Part shown: positions 22,010 to 29,393 of the stretch, one piece after another | Position numbering within the stretch: the stretch's first letter is position 1 | Layout: the number at the start of each line of letters is the position of its first letter | NCBI GenBank assembly: GCA_029907475.1 | Contig: JARYLU010000028.1 | Location: 1 to 37,514, forward strand | Direction: 5' to 3' | DNA length: 37,514 bases | Origin: Bacillota bacterium | GTDB lineage: Bacteria; Bacillota; DSM-12270; Thermacetogeniales; Thermacetogeniaceae | Translations under genes and position numbers: made by a program | The notes under the pieces: generated by a model | Seen by the model: the letters and a program-made list of their open reading frames with translations, nothing else | Told to the model about the DNA's origin: nothing | Databases searched by the model: none

Positions 22010-24571
22010 CTATCGCCGTTGGTTCCGGATCCTGCCTGTTTGTTTTAGTAATTCGTTCGTTAAGTCCTGTAATTCTCTCCTCCGTGCTTCCAGGTCGGGC
22101 ACCCACTGCCCAGTATTTGGTTCCCTTTGCTGGGGCTGGTTACCCTGGTTCCGGATGAAGGGAAGGTTTAAAAGGTCCGTTTTCTTTACCTGGTGATCTG
22201 GAAGCGGGCAGCGCAGCTGCGGGACCTCGCCGGCCGGGTATTCCCGCTCCTCTACAAATTCGGGAGGACACCCTCCTGTTTCAAGTAGTCCAGGTTGATT
22301 CGCTAAATACGGACTTCCATTATGCCGCGGGTCAGTACAGATCTTGACCCGGACCTTTTGATCCGGACTAATCCCTATGCCGTGCATTGTACAGACCTGG
22401 GCAGGTAATTCCTCTCGCGCGTCTTCCGGTTTTACTTTTCCGTAGGGTTTTGGTCTTTTTAGGAAAACTCCACTGATGCGGTTTGGACAGTAGGGGCTTG
22501 CCAACTGCCCGGAGTCAGGGCAAATTTCTGCCTGAACGTGGACGTTGCAGGTTTGGGTAGGTACCGTCCCCTGCACAAACAGCTCGTTAATCAGGTGGCT
22601 TTCGGGACAAAAGGCATTAGGCAGCAGCCCGGATTTGCTACAGACTGTAGCCTGCACAAGACCGGATGGTTTCCGGAATTCCCGAACCGACAGACTGGCG
22701 GTCGCTTTTTCCATCACCGTCTTCCAGATACGTGCCGGGGGGCCTCCTCCGTAAACACGCTCCATTCCTTCTTCTTTATCAAATCCCATCCAGACTGCAG
22801 CCGTAAACTCGGGAGTGTAACCCATAAACCAGGCATCTACATCCTCCGAAGTGGTTCCCGTTTTCCCTGCGACCGGGCGGTTTAACCGGGCATTTGTTCC
22901 AGTTCCTGCCTTGACTACGGTCTGCAGTAAATCAGTGATGAGATAGGCTGTTTGTTCGGACATCACAACGCGCTGCTGGGGGTGGGCATCGTAGAGGACG
23001 TTTCCGTTTCGATCTACAATTTTTCGAACGGCGTGGGGCGGGATGTAAATTCCCTGATTTGCAAAGGCCGCGTATGCCCCCGCCATTTCCAGGGGAGAAA
23101 TTCCGTAGGTAATTCCTCCCAGGGCAAGAGAAAGGTTCCGGTCCCGGGCGGGATCCAAACTTGTTACCCCGAGTTTTTTGGCAAACTCGTACCCGTAGTC
23201 AACCCCAAGAAGATGGAGAAGATTAACAGCATAGGTGTTGATGGACCACTGGACCGCCACGCGCATCGGGATCAAGCCCCGGTACCTGTCATCATAATTA
23301 TAAAATGTTTTACTGCCGTATGTTGCCGGCACGTCGTCAAGAACGAGCGCCGTTGTATACCCCTTTTCGAGGGCAGGAGCATAAACCACTATTGGCTTGA
23401 TTGCCGAACCGGGTTGGCGTTTAGCCTGGGTGGCCCGGTTAAAGGAGCGAAGCTGCGGGTCACCGCGCTTGCGCCCTCCCACGAGCGCCTGGATTTCTCC
23501 AGTGTGGTGATCGAGAAGCACCATTGCTCCCTGCACCTGTTTTCCCTTTTGGTCTGCAGGGAAGTAAGAATCGTTTGCAAAAACCTCTTCCATTTTTTGC
23601 TGTACCTGGGCATCCAGGGATGTGTAAATTTTAAGCCCGCCCCGGAAAACCAGGTTCTGGCTTGCCTCTCTGGTAAGGCCCTGCTCCTGGAGGATTTCCT
23701 CTGTTTCATTAATGACGTGATCGGTAAAATAAGGATAGGAGTAAGTACTGGCAGGTAACTCTTTGTTGTATTTCAACTCTTCACTTTTCGCGTTCGTGGC
23801 CTCAGAAAAAGTGATTTTGCCGTGCTTGACCATGAGGTTCAGAACAAGTTCCTGACGCCGCTTCGCCAGTTCAGGGTTGCTGAAGGGGTTGTAATTATTT
23901 GGGCTTTTGACGATACCCGCCAGCACGGCGCTCTCCGCAAGAGTGAGGTTTTTCGCACTTTTTCCAAAGTAAAGCTGGGAGGCGGTCTGGACGCCGTAAG
24001 CACCGTTTCCGAAATAAATCCGGTTTAAATAGAATTCCAGGATTTCTTCTTTCGAGTAGCGGCGTTCTACCTGTAAGGCGAGGATTGCTTCCTGGATTTT
24101 GCGTTTAAATGTTTTCTCCGAACTAAGGAAGGCGTTTTTGACGAGCTGTTGCGTGATTGTGCTTCCTCCCTCCGCTCCGATCCCTCCTTTAATATTAGCG
24201 ACTAGAGCTCTTCCGACCGCCTCCACGTCGACCCCGAAGTGTTCATAGAAACGGTCATCTTCAACTGCAATAAAAGCCGCGGGGAGATATGGGGGGAGTT
24301 CTGCGAGGGGAACAGGAGTCCGGTTCTCCTCGGCGTATACTTTAGAGGCGGGCTGTTCGTATTTATCGTAAATAACGGTGGATTCGCTGCCTGCCAGTTT
24401 CGCAGGATCCCACTCTGGAAGGGTTGCGATGGCCCCGGCGAAGTAGCCGCACCCAACACTTAAAAGGCTGAAACCCGCCAAAAGCAAGAGGAGTAGCGCG
24501 ACGCGGGAAAACTTCAACCTTTTCTTTTTGCTCTTTTTCAATTGGTAAAATTGCGTTTCTCTGCTCGACAT
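22010..24571 (-). CDS. Class A penicillin-binding protein (PBP1A type)
   Basis: This bifunctional peptidoglycan synthase polymerises glycan strands and cross-links peptides outside the cytoplasmic membrane. It is 853 residues. A basic cytoplasmic tail is followed by one membrane anchor (about 23-47), the GT51 transglycosylase (catalytic Glu104 in EDDRFYEHFG; GGSTITQQL at 135-143), and the transpeptidase with S389xxK (PGSAIKP), S443-I-N and K570TGTT. Beyond residue about 640 lies an extracellular tail with nine cysteines in repeated C-x-SG-x-L-P/A-x-x-C-P units, ending in a Gln/Arg-rich stretch. The gene converges on mutS2 with only 36 bases between them and no clear terminator. The ATG has GGGGGAAGGG upstream. 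Confidence 0.96.
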   Translation of the reverse strand: MSSRETQFYQLKKSKKKRLKFSRVALLLLLLAGFSLLSVGCGYFAGAIATLPEWDPAKLAGSESTVIYDKYEQPASKVYAEENRTPVPLAELPPYLPAAFIAVEDDRFYEHFGVDVEAVGRALVANIKGGIGAEGGSTITQQLVKNAFLSSEKTFKRKIQEAILALQVERRYSKEEILEFYLNRIYFGNGAYGVQTASQLYFGKSAKNLTLAESAVLAGIVKSPNNYNPFSNPELAKRRQELVLNLMVKHGKITFSEATNAKSEELKYNKELPASTYSYPYFTDHVINETEEILQEQGLTREASQNLVFRGGLKIYTSLDAQVQQKMEEVFANDSYFPADQKGKQVQGAMVLLDHHTGEIQALVGGRKRGDPQLRSFNRATQAKRQPGSAIKPIVVYAPALEKGYTTALVLDDVPATYGSKTFYNYDDRYRGLIPMRVAVQWSINTYAVNLLHLLGVDYGYEFAKKLGVTSLDPARDRNLSLALGGITYGISPLEMAGAYAAFANQGIYIPPHAVRKIVDRNGNVLYDAHPQQRVVMSEQTAYLITDLLQTVVKAGTGTNARLNRPVAGKTGTTSEDVDAWFMGYTPEFTAAVWMGFDKEEGMERVYGGGPPARIWKTVMEKATASLSVREFRKPSGLVQATVCSKSGLLPNAFCPESHLINELFVQGTVPTQTCNVHVQAEICPDSGQLASPYCPNRISGVFLKRPKPYGKVKPEDAREELPAQVCTMHGIGISPDQKVRVKICTDPRHNGSPYLANQPGLLETGGCPPEFVEEREYPAGEVPQLRCPLPDHQVKKTDLLNLPFIRNQGNQPQQREPNTGQWVPDLEARRRELQDLTNELLKQTGRIRNQRR

Positions 24572-24592
24572 GATCCCTTCCCCCAGTAATCC

Positions 24593-24660
24593 GGAATAAA
24601 GTATTCCCCTTTCGCAAAAATAGTAGTTTCTGTGTTCCGTCCATCAGGACGTACCGGAAC
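24593..24660. promoter_or_regulatory. Inverted repeats upstream of the PBP gene
   Basis: GGAATA-AAG-TATTCC (24593-24607) is a perfect 6-base-pair inverted repeat 22 bases before the PBP start. A second, GTTCCG / CGGAAC (24634-24660), lies just upstream. Either could be an operator. No clear promoter hexamers were identified here. Confidence 0.3.
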
Positions 24661-24677
24661 GAGCATCTTTTTCTCCC

Positions 24678-24720
24678 AAAAACAACCGGGGCCCAGAATA
24701 AATTTACTTGTAAACCGGTT
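24678..24720 (-). terminator. Possible terminator of the GntR-RCK_C gene
   Basis: AACCGG (24684-24689) and CCGGTT (24715-24720) form a stem with a 25-base loop, followed on the minus strand by GTTTTT. The right arm overlaps the stop codon. The large loop makes it a weak call. Confidence 0.35.
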
Positions 24721-25393
24721 AATTTTCGTCCGGAGAGCCGGTTAGTGCTGGAGAGAATCCCGTGAGCGGGGTAAGATTTAGTTCTCTGGTGTGTTCAATT
24801 GCCTCCGGGGGCGCAATGACAATGAGAATATCCCCGGGCTGGATGACTGCATGGGCTTCAGGTGAAACGATTTCCTTCCCGTTGCGCTGGATTGCAAGTA
24901 CCGTTCCCCCCGTACGGGCGCGAAACTGGACGTCTTCTAGACTTTTCCATGCCAGAGGAGAGTTGTTTTCTACCCGAAACTCCTGAATCCGCTGGAGGCG
25001 TGTTGCCATTTTAAAGGTATAATCCAGTAGTTCGTTCGTAAGGCGTGCAATTTCCATATCTAATCTGCTTCTCTCTTCTAAATATGCATAAAGGCGTTTT
25101 TGAATGTCTGACAGGATCTGGCGCTGGCCGTATTCTGCCAGGTAGTTTTCCGCGGCTGCCGGGGACCGCACTGTTACTCCGATTCCGGGATGGAGTTCCA
25201 CGATTCCTCTCTCTTCTAAAATCGCGAGGGCGCGCCGGATTGTTTCAGGTGATACATTATACCTTCCCGCAAGGGAAGAACGGCCAAAAATCCGCTGCCC
25301 CTCTTGATATTCACCCCTGGCAATCCTTGTAGCAATATCTACGGCGATGTTGATGTAGCGTGCTGAACGACTTCGCTGCAGGCTTTCTGGCAC
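24719..25393 (-). CDS. GntR-type regulator with C-terminal RCK_C domain (BusR-like)
   Basis: This 224-residue cytoplasmic protein has an N-terminal GntR winged helix-turn-helix (about 10-80; ARGEYQEGQRIFGRSSLAGRY, then SPETIRRALAILEERGIVEL). A helical, probably coiled-coil linker follows (about 90-130). The C-terminal RCK_C/TrkA-C domain (about 135-212) contains the typical IQPGDILIVIAPPE end. This architecture is that of BusR, the c-di-AMP-dependent repressor of the BusAB osmolyte transporter; RCK_C is a known c-di-AMP-binding fold. No busAB or potassium transporter genes are adjacent, so its targets are unknown. The start is GTG with AAAGGATG upstream. It could regulate the downstream PBP gene or distant transporters. 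Confidence 0.82.
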   Translation of the reverse strand: MPESLQRSRSARYINIAVDIATRIARGEYQEGQRIFGRSSLAGRYNVSPETIRRALAILEERGIVELHPGIGVTVRSPAAAENYLAEYGQRQILSDIQKRLYAYLEERSRLDMEIARLTNELLDYTFKMATRLQRIQEFRVENNSPLAWKSLEDVQFRARTGGTVLAIQRNGKEIVSPEAHAVIQPGDILIVIAPPEAIEHTRELNLTPLTGFSPALTGSPDEN

Positions 25394-25430
25394 TCAAAGT
25401 CATCCTTTCTTAAAATGGCCCCTTTATTTT

Positions 25431-25461
25431 ATAATACGCACTTCGGAGCGTGTTCTAACAA
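25431..25461 (-). promoter_or_regulatory. Possible promoter of the BusR-like gene
   Basis: On the minus strand TTGTTA (25461-25456) and TATTAT (25436-25431) are separated by 19 bases, somewhat long. They lie about 40 bases before the GTG start. Confidence 0.3.
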
Positions 25462-25805
25462 TCTTTTTTTCAAAGGGGAATCCCGAAAATTCTATTGTAT
25501 GTAGTAAAGTATAGCATATCAACTCTCTCTCTAAAAGTTAATTATTTATCTGTAGCCGTCAACTCCGAGTGGGGAAATCACTTTTCAAAAATTCGCTTAC
25601 ATTGTAACCAGGCAACAAGCGAATTCCCGTTTTTCATTCTTGCGGCAAGGACGTAGGTTGATTTCAGCCTCGCCTGCACCAAGCCCGCGCAGGTGCGGGA
25701 TCGCGGGCCGCTGCTATCTGCAAACAGACGGCAGCCAGCCAGGAGGCTGCCGTTTCCAAAGATAATGCCGGGGGTAGCCGGACCTCACCGGGAAAAAAGA
25801 TCTAT

Positions 25806-25834
25806 TTGAAAAAGAAAGGGGAGTTAAGTATAAT
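25806..25834 (+). promoter_or_regulatory. Sigma-A promoter of tRNA-Leu
   Basis: TTGAAA (25806-25811), a 17-base spacer and a perfect TATAAT (25829-25834), about 70 bases before the tRNA. Confidence 0.75.
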
Positions 25835-25906
25835 ATTCTATAGTTAGACTTGAAAGAAAGTTCAATTGAAAGCGAAAGGTAAACTTTTATTTAAGAAGAG
25901 AGCAGT

Positions 25907-25994
<88 letters not shown>

Positions 25995-26002
25995 GGAAAA
26001 TT

Positions 26003-26036
26003 AAGGCCTCCCAGGTTTTTGGGGGCCTTTCTATTT
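26003..26036 (+). terminator. Terminator of tRNA-Leu
   Basis: AAGGCC-TCC (26003-26011) pairs with GGG-GGCCTT (26021-26029), followed by the T-rich TTTCTATTT. Confidence 0.82.
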
Positions 26037-26062
26037 GCTTTCAGGTTGAAATTTTTTCAAAT

Positions 26063-26821
26063 TTATCTATGATGAAACAGAGGAACCGTAGACCACTTAC
26101 TCTTACTTTTATCGGCATTAATCTCTCCATAATTAAATAGGCTTTTGCTAGAGAGAAGTTGTTTCTTTGATGAATGTAGTTCCTCCTTTTCAACGTCCAA
26201 ACTATAACCTTCGTGTTTAATTCCCCACCGGTAATCAAAACGAAAGCGGTCAACTTTAAAACCATTCGCTAAAATAGTATCTCTAACGGTCATACATTTT
26301 TCCACAAATTCTTCTTCTGAAACCTTGGCTCCTTTAAAATATATGTTTAAGCTGAAGCTTTCCTCCATATCCTTTGAATAAATAGCGTCGGATGGATATT
26401 TTCCCTTTTTAATATAAATCTCTGCCGATACTTCAGATGTTTCTCCAACCTTCTCTTTGACTATTGGGAATACCATTTTGCCGATTTGTTCTGAAAACTG
26501 CCGACTCAACTCGTAGTCCTTGGCGTATTTATCAATGTATTCATCATAAATGTAACCATTTCGCCTCGGGGATACCGTGAATTGTATATCTCCGTTTCGA
26601 GGTGAATAGACTTTTCCCACATAGTTTCCAAGCTTAAAGTTATAATAGACCCTTTCGATTTTGAACTCTTCCTCCGGGTAATTCATGGTCAAGTAATTTT
26701 CCATTTGTTTAGTAGCAATATACTTGCTTATCGGATTTCCGTTGAAGCTGTTATATATAAAACCAATAAGAAATATTAAAAGAATGACCAAGGAAGCCAA
26801 GATTATTTTACATTTTTTCAT
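26063..26821 (-). CDS. YfjL-like membrane-anchored protein
   Basis: From the ATG at 26821 this is a 252-residue protein with a basic start, one hydrophobic anchor (about 6-25, IILASLVILLIFLIGF) and an extracytoplasmic domain. The opening after the anchor, GNPISKYIATKQMENYL then YPEEEFKIERVYYNFKLGNY, resembles Bacillus YfjL and related lipoprotein-like or membrane proteins of unknown function. The C-terminus is rich in Lys and Ser. It is clearly AT-richer than its neighbours, with codon use to match. It lies immediately downstream of tRNA-Leu on the opposite strand, a common entry point for acquired DNA. A longer frame (to 26878) adds 19 unlikely residues. Confidence 0.65.
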   Translation of the reverse strand: MKKCKIILASLVILLIFLIGFIYNSFNGNPISKYIATKQMENYLTMNYPEEEFKIERVYYNFKLGNYVGKVYSPRNGDIQFTVSPRRNGYIYDEYIDKYAKDYELSRQFSEQIGKMVFPIVKEKVGETSEVSAEIYIKKGKYPSDAIYSKDMEESFSLNIYFKGAKVSEEEFVEKCMTVRDTILANGFKVDRFRFDYRWGIKHEGYSLDVEKEELHSSKKQLLSSKSLFNYGEINADKSKSKWSTVPLFHHR

Positions 26822-26878
26822 AATGACCGATACTCCGCGTGTCAAAATATTCCATCTCCTATTATTTATTGACGACAA

Positions 26879-27284
26879 ATTAAAATTTCGTTTTTCACGC
26901 TCCGGATACCAGGGCAGTGGCTTAAGGTAAACTTCTACGAGATCAACCGGCCCACATCACCATGTTTAAAGCTGCTCATCGTAATTACGGGGGAAATTGG
27001 CGGCCCTTGCGGGGATAGAAGCGTTTTTCTTCAACCTTTATTTCTTCCTGAGTCGCAAAGCCCATTTCTTCTGCCTTTGCTTGCAGGTTTTTGAGAGCAG
27101 TCTCGGCATCGCGACAGTTAACGCTATTGAAAGGGGGCGGTACGAACCTTCTCTTAAACGGGCCTTTATAGTGGCCGCTTTATGGAGCAGCTATTGAAGA
27201 TATGTTTATCTATGATTAACAGAGCAACCGCAATATCTACTACGTAGAATACGGATACTGTATAATACTATTAATTACAAGTAA
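26879..27284. other. Gene-free stretch with decayed coding traces
   Basis: Apart from the broken Xre fragment on the plus strand (27111-27219), the minus strand between 27112 and 26985 reads a hydrophilic segment (ALKNLQAKAEEMGFATQEEI) that looks like the C-terminal helix of a small antitoxin-like protein but has no start or ribosome binding site. No intact gene is seen. A 66-codon frame at 26997-27197 includes the Xre remnant but is not a complete gene. Confidence 0.4.
27111..27219 (+). pseudogene. Broken Xre-family HTH regulator remnant
   Basis: The plus strand encodes TVNAIERGRYEPSLKRAF, which is the second half of a typical Xre/HTH_3 domain (small YgzD-like regulators). The N-terminal half is not recognisable upstream, where SRQ-like codons appear in another frame. 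Near 27183 one extra T shifts the frame to an early TGA. Removing it restores the end as AALGAAIEDMFIYD followed by TAA (27217-27219), a typical family C-terminus. So the gene is both truncated and frameshifted. Confidence 0.6.
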
Positions 27285-27664
27285 TCAAGAGGATCTGCCA
27301 TTCGTCTCACCAAAAGCTAAAATGGGCAAAACCACCAACAGAGCAAACGGAGCAGAGAACAGGATGCCTCCTATAAGGGGAACTGCATCGAAATCCCCGC
27401 TGCCTTCATAAATCAGCACCTCGGGCCATTGGCTTGTAATACACCAGAGCACCGCAAGAGTAGCAGCAATAAGGACTAGCGCTAAAACGAGTCGCAGTAA
27501 TAATGTATGTTCTCGTAACCCGGCCATGCCAGTGGTACAGCAACCAAGACTATTCCAGTACTTGCAAAGGTAAACCAGTGATAAAAAAGCGAATCCACCA
27601 CCCATGTTAGTTCAACTGCCACAAACACCACGAGAATGAAAAGAGACAAGATCAACGAACTCAA
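27285..27664 (-). pseudogene. Frameshifted small membrane protein
   Basis: Two overlapping minus-strand frames fit together as one hydrophobic protein of about 125 residues. The first frame, from TTG at 27664, gives two membrane segments (SLILSLFILVVFVAVEL; FTFASTGIVLVAVPLAW). The second frame, ending at 27285, gives two more (LLLRLVLALVLIAATLAVLW; GILFSAPFALLVVLPILAF). The junction is near 27482-27535. The family is unknown. Small four-helix membrane proteins often sit next to Xre regulators, and a broken Xre gene lies just beyond it. A sequencing error is an alternative to true decay. Confidence 0.5.
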
Positions 27665-27909
27665 AATTTAGACAAAACTAACACCCCCCTTCTTTATTAT
27701 CTTATCACTACTAGTGTTTCTTCTACACATTTACTATCGTTAGTGTCAAGAGTTAGTGTCAAGATTTAGCAGGTCGAGTATCCGCATTGAAAGCCTAACC
27801 TCCCGCCATACTTATAGAAACAAGTCCGCCCCATGTAGGAAATCCAGGCAGGGAAAAGGGCAACCTTTGTAGTATTGGAAGTTATAACCCATTTTTAAGG
27901 GGGCCCAAA
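27665..27909. repeat. Tandem 13-bp repeat in the region before the SurA-like gene
   Basis: GTTAGTGTCAAGA occurs twice in direct succession (27739-27751 and 27752-27764) inside a gene-free AT-rich stretch. No clear promoter for the next gene was found. Confidence 0.6.
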
Positions 27910-28755
27910 GTGAAAAGATTGGTTTCTTTCTTTTTGTGCGTTTTCCTTACAGCACTGCTTTCATTAGGTTCTGTCTATTGCAGCCAGGTTCAGCAAATTG
28001 CTGGCGTTTCTCCTGGCCGCGGCGAACCTTCTGCAGATGTAACAGCCCTGGTGAACGGCGACCCGATTACTAAAGCAGATCTTGAGTTAGAAATGCGGAG
28101 TCAGCAGGCCAGAATTGATATCCGGAGGATCTTGGCAGCAAACGATCCGGAGAGCATTTTGAGTGTAGATGAGATGCTTCAAAAGATGGGCCTGGGCTGG
28201 TCCGAGATGGCCTCCGAGGAAAAGCGTTTCTTCTTGCGCCTCAAGCGGGAGAGCGAGATCACCGCGAGCAAGAACGAAGCTTTCAACCGCTTGGCGCGCG
28301 AGGCGGTTCTCTATCAGGAAGCAGTAAAGCGGGGCTTTCAGATCACACGGGGGGAAGCGCGGGAATATTTTCGCGAGCTCGAGGAACTATCCCGGCTCTC
28401 CTTTGAACGCGCAGGAAAAGATGAAAAGGAATATCAGATCCAAACGGGAAATGCCCGCAAGCTTGACAGGATCCTTCAGGAGAAAATGGGTTTTGCAACT
28501 CCGCAAGACCTGGAGGAGTACCGGATCCGTCGTGCGACTCGCACCGTGCCGATTGGCCGTTTAAAGGAAAAGCTCCAGAGGGAATGGGGAATCAAGCATC
28601 CCGACATCCGCGGTCAGGATTTTTATTATGCAGTGGAAAATTACTGGGAGGATTACACCGAATCCCTGTTGCGCAGTGCCGAAATAGCGATCAAGGACCC
28701 GGAACTGAAGCTTAGCTACTCCACTCCGGGAAACAATAGTTTTGGGGGGAACTAA
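27910..28755 (+). CDS. Secreted SurA-N-domain-like protein
   Basis: This 281-residue protein starts with GTG behind AAGGGGG and has an N-terminal signal sequence (about 4-24, hydrophobic FFLCVFLTALLSLGSVYC). The Cys at the end does not make a good lipobox, so secretion without lipid is more likely. After the signal, ALVNGDPITKADLELEM (about 46-62) is the typical opening of SurA/PrsA-type peptidyl-prolyl isomerase N-domains, followed by helical, charged segments (EAFNRLAREAVLYQEAVKRGF). No PpiC/rotamase catalytic domain is present, so it is at most a chaperone-like module. It heads a rightward cluster but is probably a separate unit from the nuclease genes. Confidence 0.7.
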   Translation: MKRLVSFFLCVFLTALLSLGSVYCSQVQQIAGVSPGRGEPSADVTALVNGDPITKADLELEMRSQQARIDIRRILAANDPESILSVDEMLQKMGLGWSEMASEEKRFFLRLKRESEITASKNEAFNRLAREAVLYQEAVKRGFQITRGEAREYFRELEELSRLSFERAGKDEKEYQIQTGNARKLDRILQEKMGFATPQDLEEYRIRRATRTVPIGRLKEKLQREWGIKHPDIRGQDFYYAVENYWEDYTESLLRSAEIAIKDPELKLSYSTPGNNSFGGN

Positions 28756-28791
28756 GAATGGCCCCTTCCCTCTGGTATTTTTAAGAGCTGC

Positions 28792-29343
28792 ATGAGGTGG
28801 TGCTGGGCTTTATTGCGCTGTTGGCCTTTGGTTTTGGCTGGGCCGCGAGGATTTTCTAATCTCCTGGAGAAGATTTACTACTATACACCGGCAGTGAGAG
28901 ATTACGGTAGAGAGGGTGAGCATGAATTGGGTCCCGAATGGGTGATTCCCGGCGTTCTGGCAAAGTCGGCGCGCCCGGGGCGGGAGCTGGGGCGGGAGGT
29001 TAAAATCTCGCAGGAGGTTGTGGACCGGTGGCTGGAAAAGGTAAGGGGAATGGGAATCCGATCCATTATCTGTTTGCTGGATGAAGACCAGATCACCTAC
29101 TATTATGAAGACATCCCCGGGGGGTTGCTGGATTACTACCGCCAGAATGTCCTTGAGGTGGCGCATCTTCCCGTACCGGACCCGGACTACCATCCTGAAG
29201 GTTGGCAGGCCCTGGAAAGAAGCCTCGAGAGCGCCTGGGAACTGTTTCAATCCCTGCCCAAGCCCGTGCTCGTCCACTGCAGCGCCGGGAAGAGCCGGAC
29301 AGGCAAGGTTGTGGGATATATTTGCGAAAAAATGCCATCGTGA
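28792..29343 (+). CDS. Dual-specificity/tyrosine phosphatase-like protein
   Basis: This 183-residue protein contains the cysteine phosphatase signature VHCSAGKSRTG (residues 161-171), with nucleophile C163 and R169 in the Cx5R loop. A candidate general-acid Asp lies in VPDPDYHPE (about residues 128-136). Earlier blocks WVIPGVLAKSARPG (about 50-63) and IRSIICLLDE (about 89-98) are typical of bacterial DSP-type phosphatases. The first 20 residues (with WALLRCWPLVLAGPRG) are hydrophobic and may be a poor start choice. Whether the substrate is a phosphoprotein, nucleotide or phosphoinositide-like molecule is unknown. It precedes the SbcD-like gene by 50 bases. Confidence 0.82.
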   Translation: MRWCWALLRCWPLVLAGPRGFSNLLEKIYYYTPAVRDYGREGEHELGPEWVIPGVLAKSARPGRELGREVKISQEVVDRWLEKVRGMGIRSIICLLDEDQITYYYEDIPGGLLDYYRQNVLEVAHLPVPDPDYHPEGWQALERSLESAWELFQSLPKPVLVHCSAGKSRTGKVVGYICEKMPS

Positions 29344-29393
29344 ATTGAGAAAGAGAGAGGTTTGGTGTTGGAGGAAGGGACGGTGTCTTTCTT

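Larger units (their letters stand above)
25394..25906. other. Intergenic region with structured GC-rich segment
   Basis: I see no protein gene. From left to right: a possible minus-strand promoter (25431-25461), an AT-rich stretch, a perfect 9-base-pair inverted repeat AATTCGCTT / AAGCGAATT (25590-25598 and 25617-25625) followed by CCCGTTTTT, and a GC-rich block (about 25660-25790). The block has nested pairings (CCCGC/GCGGG, 25684-25699; alternatively CCCGCG/CGCGGG, 25684-25707) and a strong hairpin ACGGCAGCC / GGCTGCCGT (25728-25753). The tRNA-Leu promoter ends the region. The block matches no riboswitch class I know and could be an unrecognised structured RNA. Confidence 0.45.

Noticed and set aside
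22952-23758. 268-codon plus-strand frame inside the PBP gene
   Set aside because: It is fully antisense to the transpeptidase-coding region, with no family resemblance; a shadow of GC-rich codon usage.
24601-24680. Plus-strand terminator from the GTTCCG/CGGAAC hairpin and following Ts
   Set aside because: No plus-strand gene ends nearby; it is more likely an upstream element of the minus-strand PBP gene.
25750-25800. TPP riboswitch-like GATAATGCC
   Set aside because: No THI-box opening or CTGAGA element, and no thiamine gene follows.
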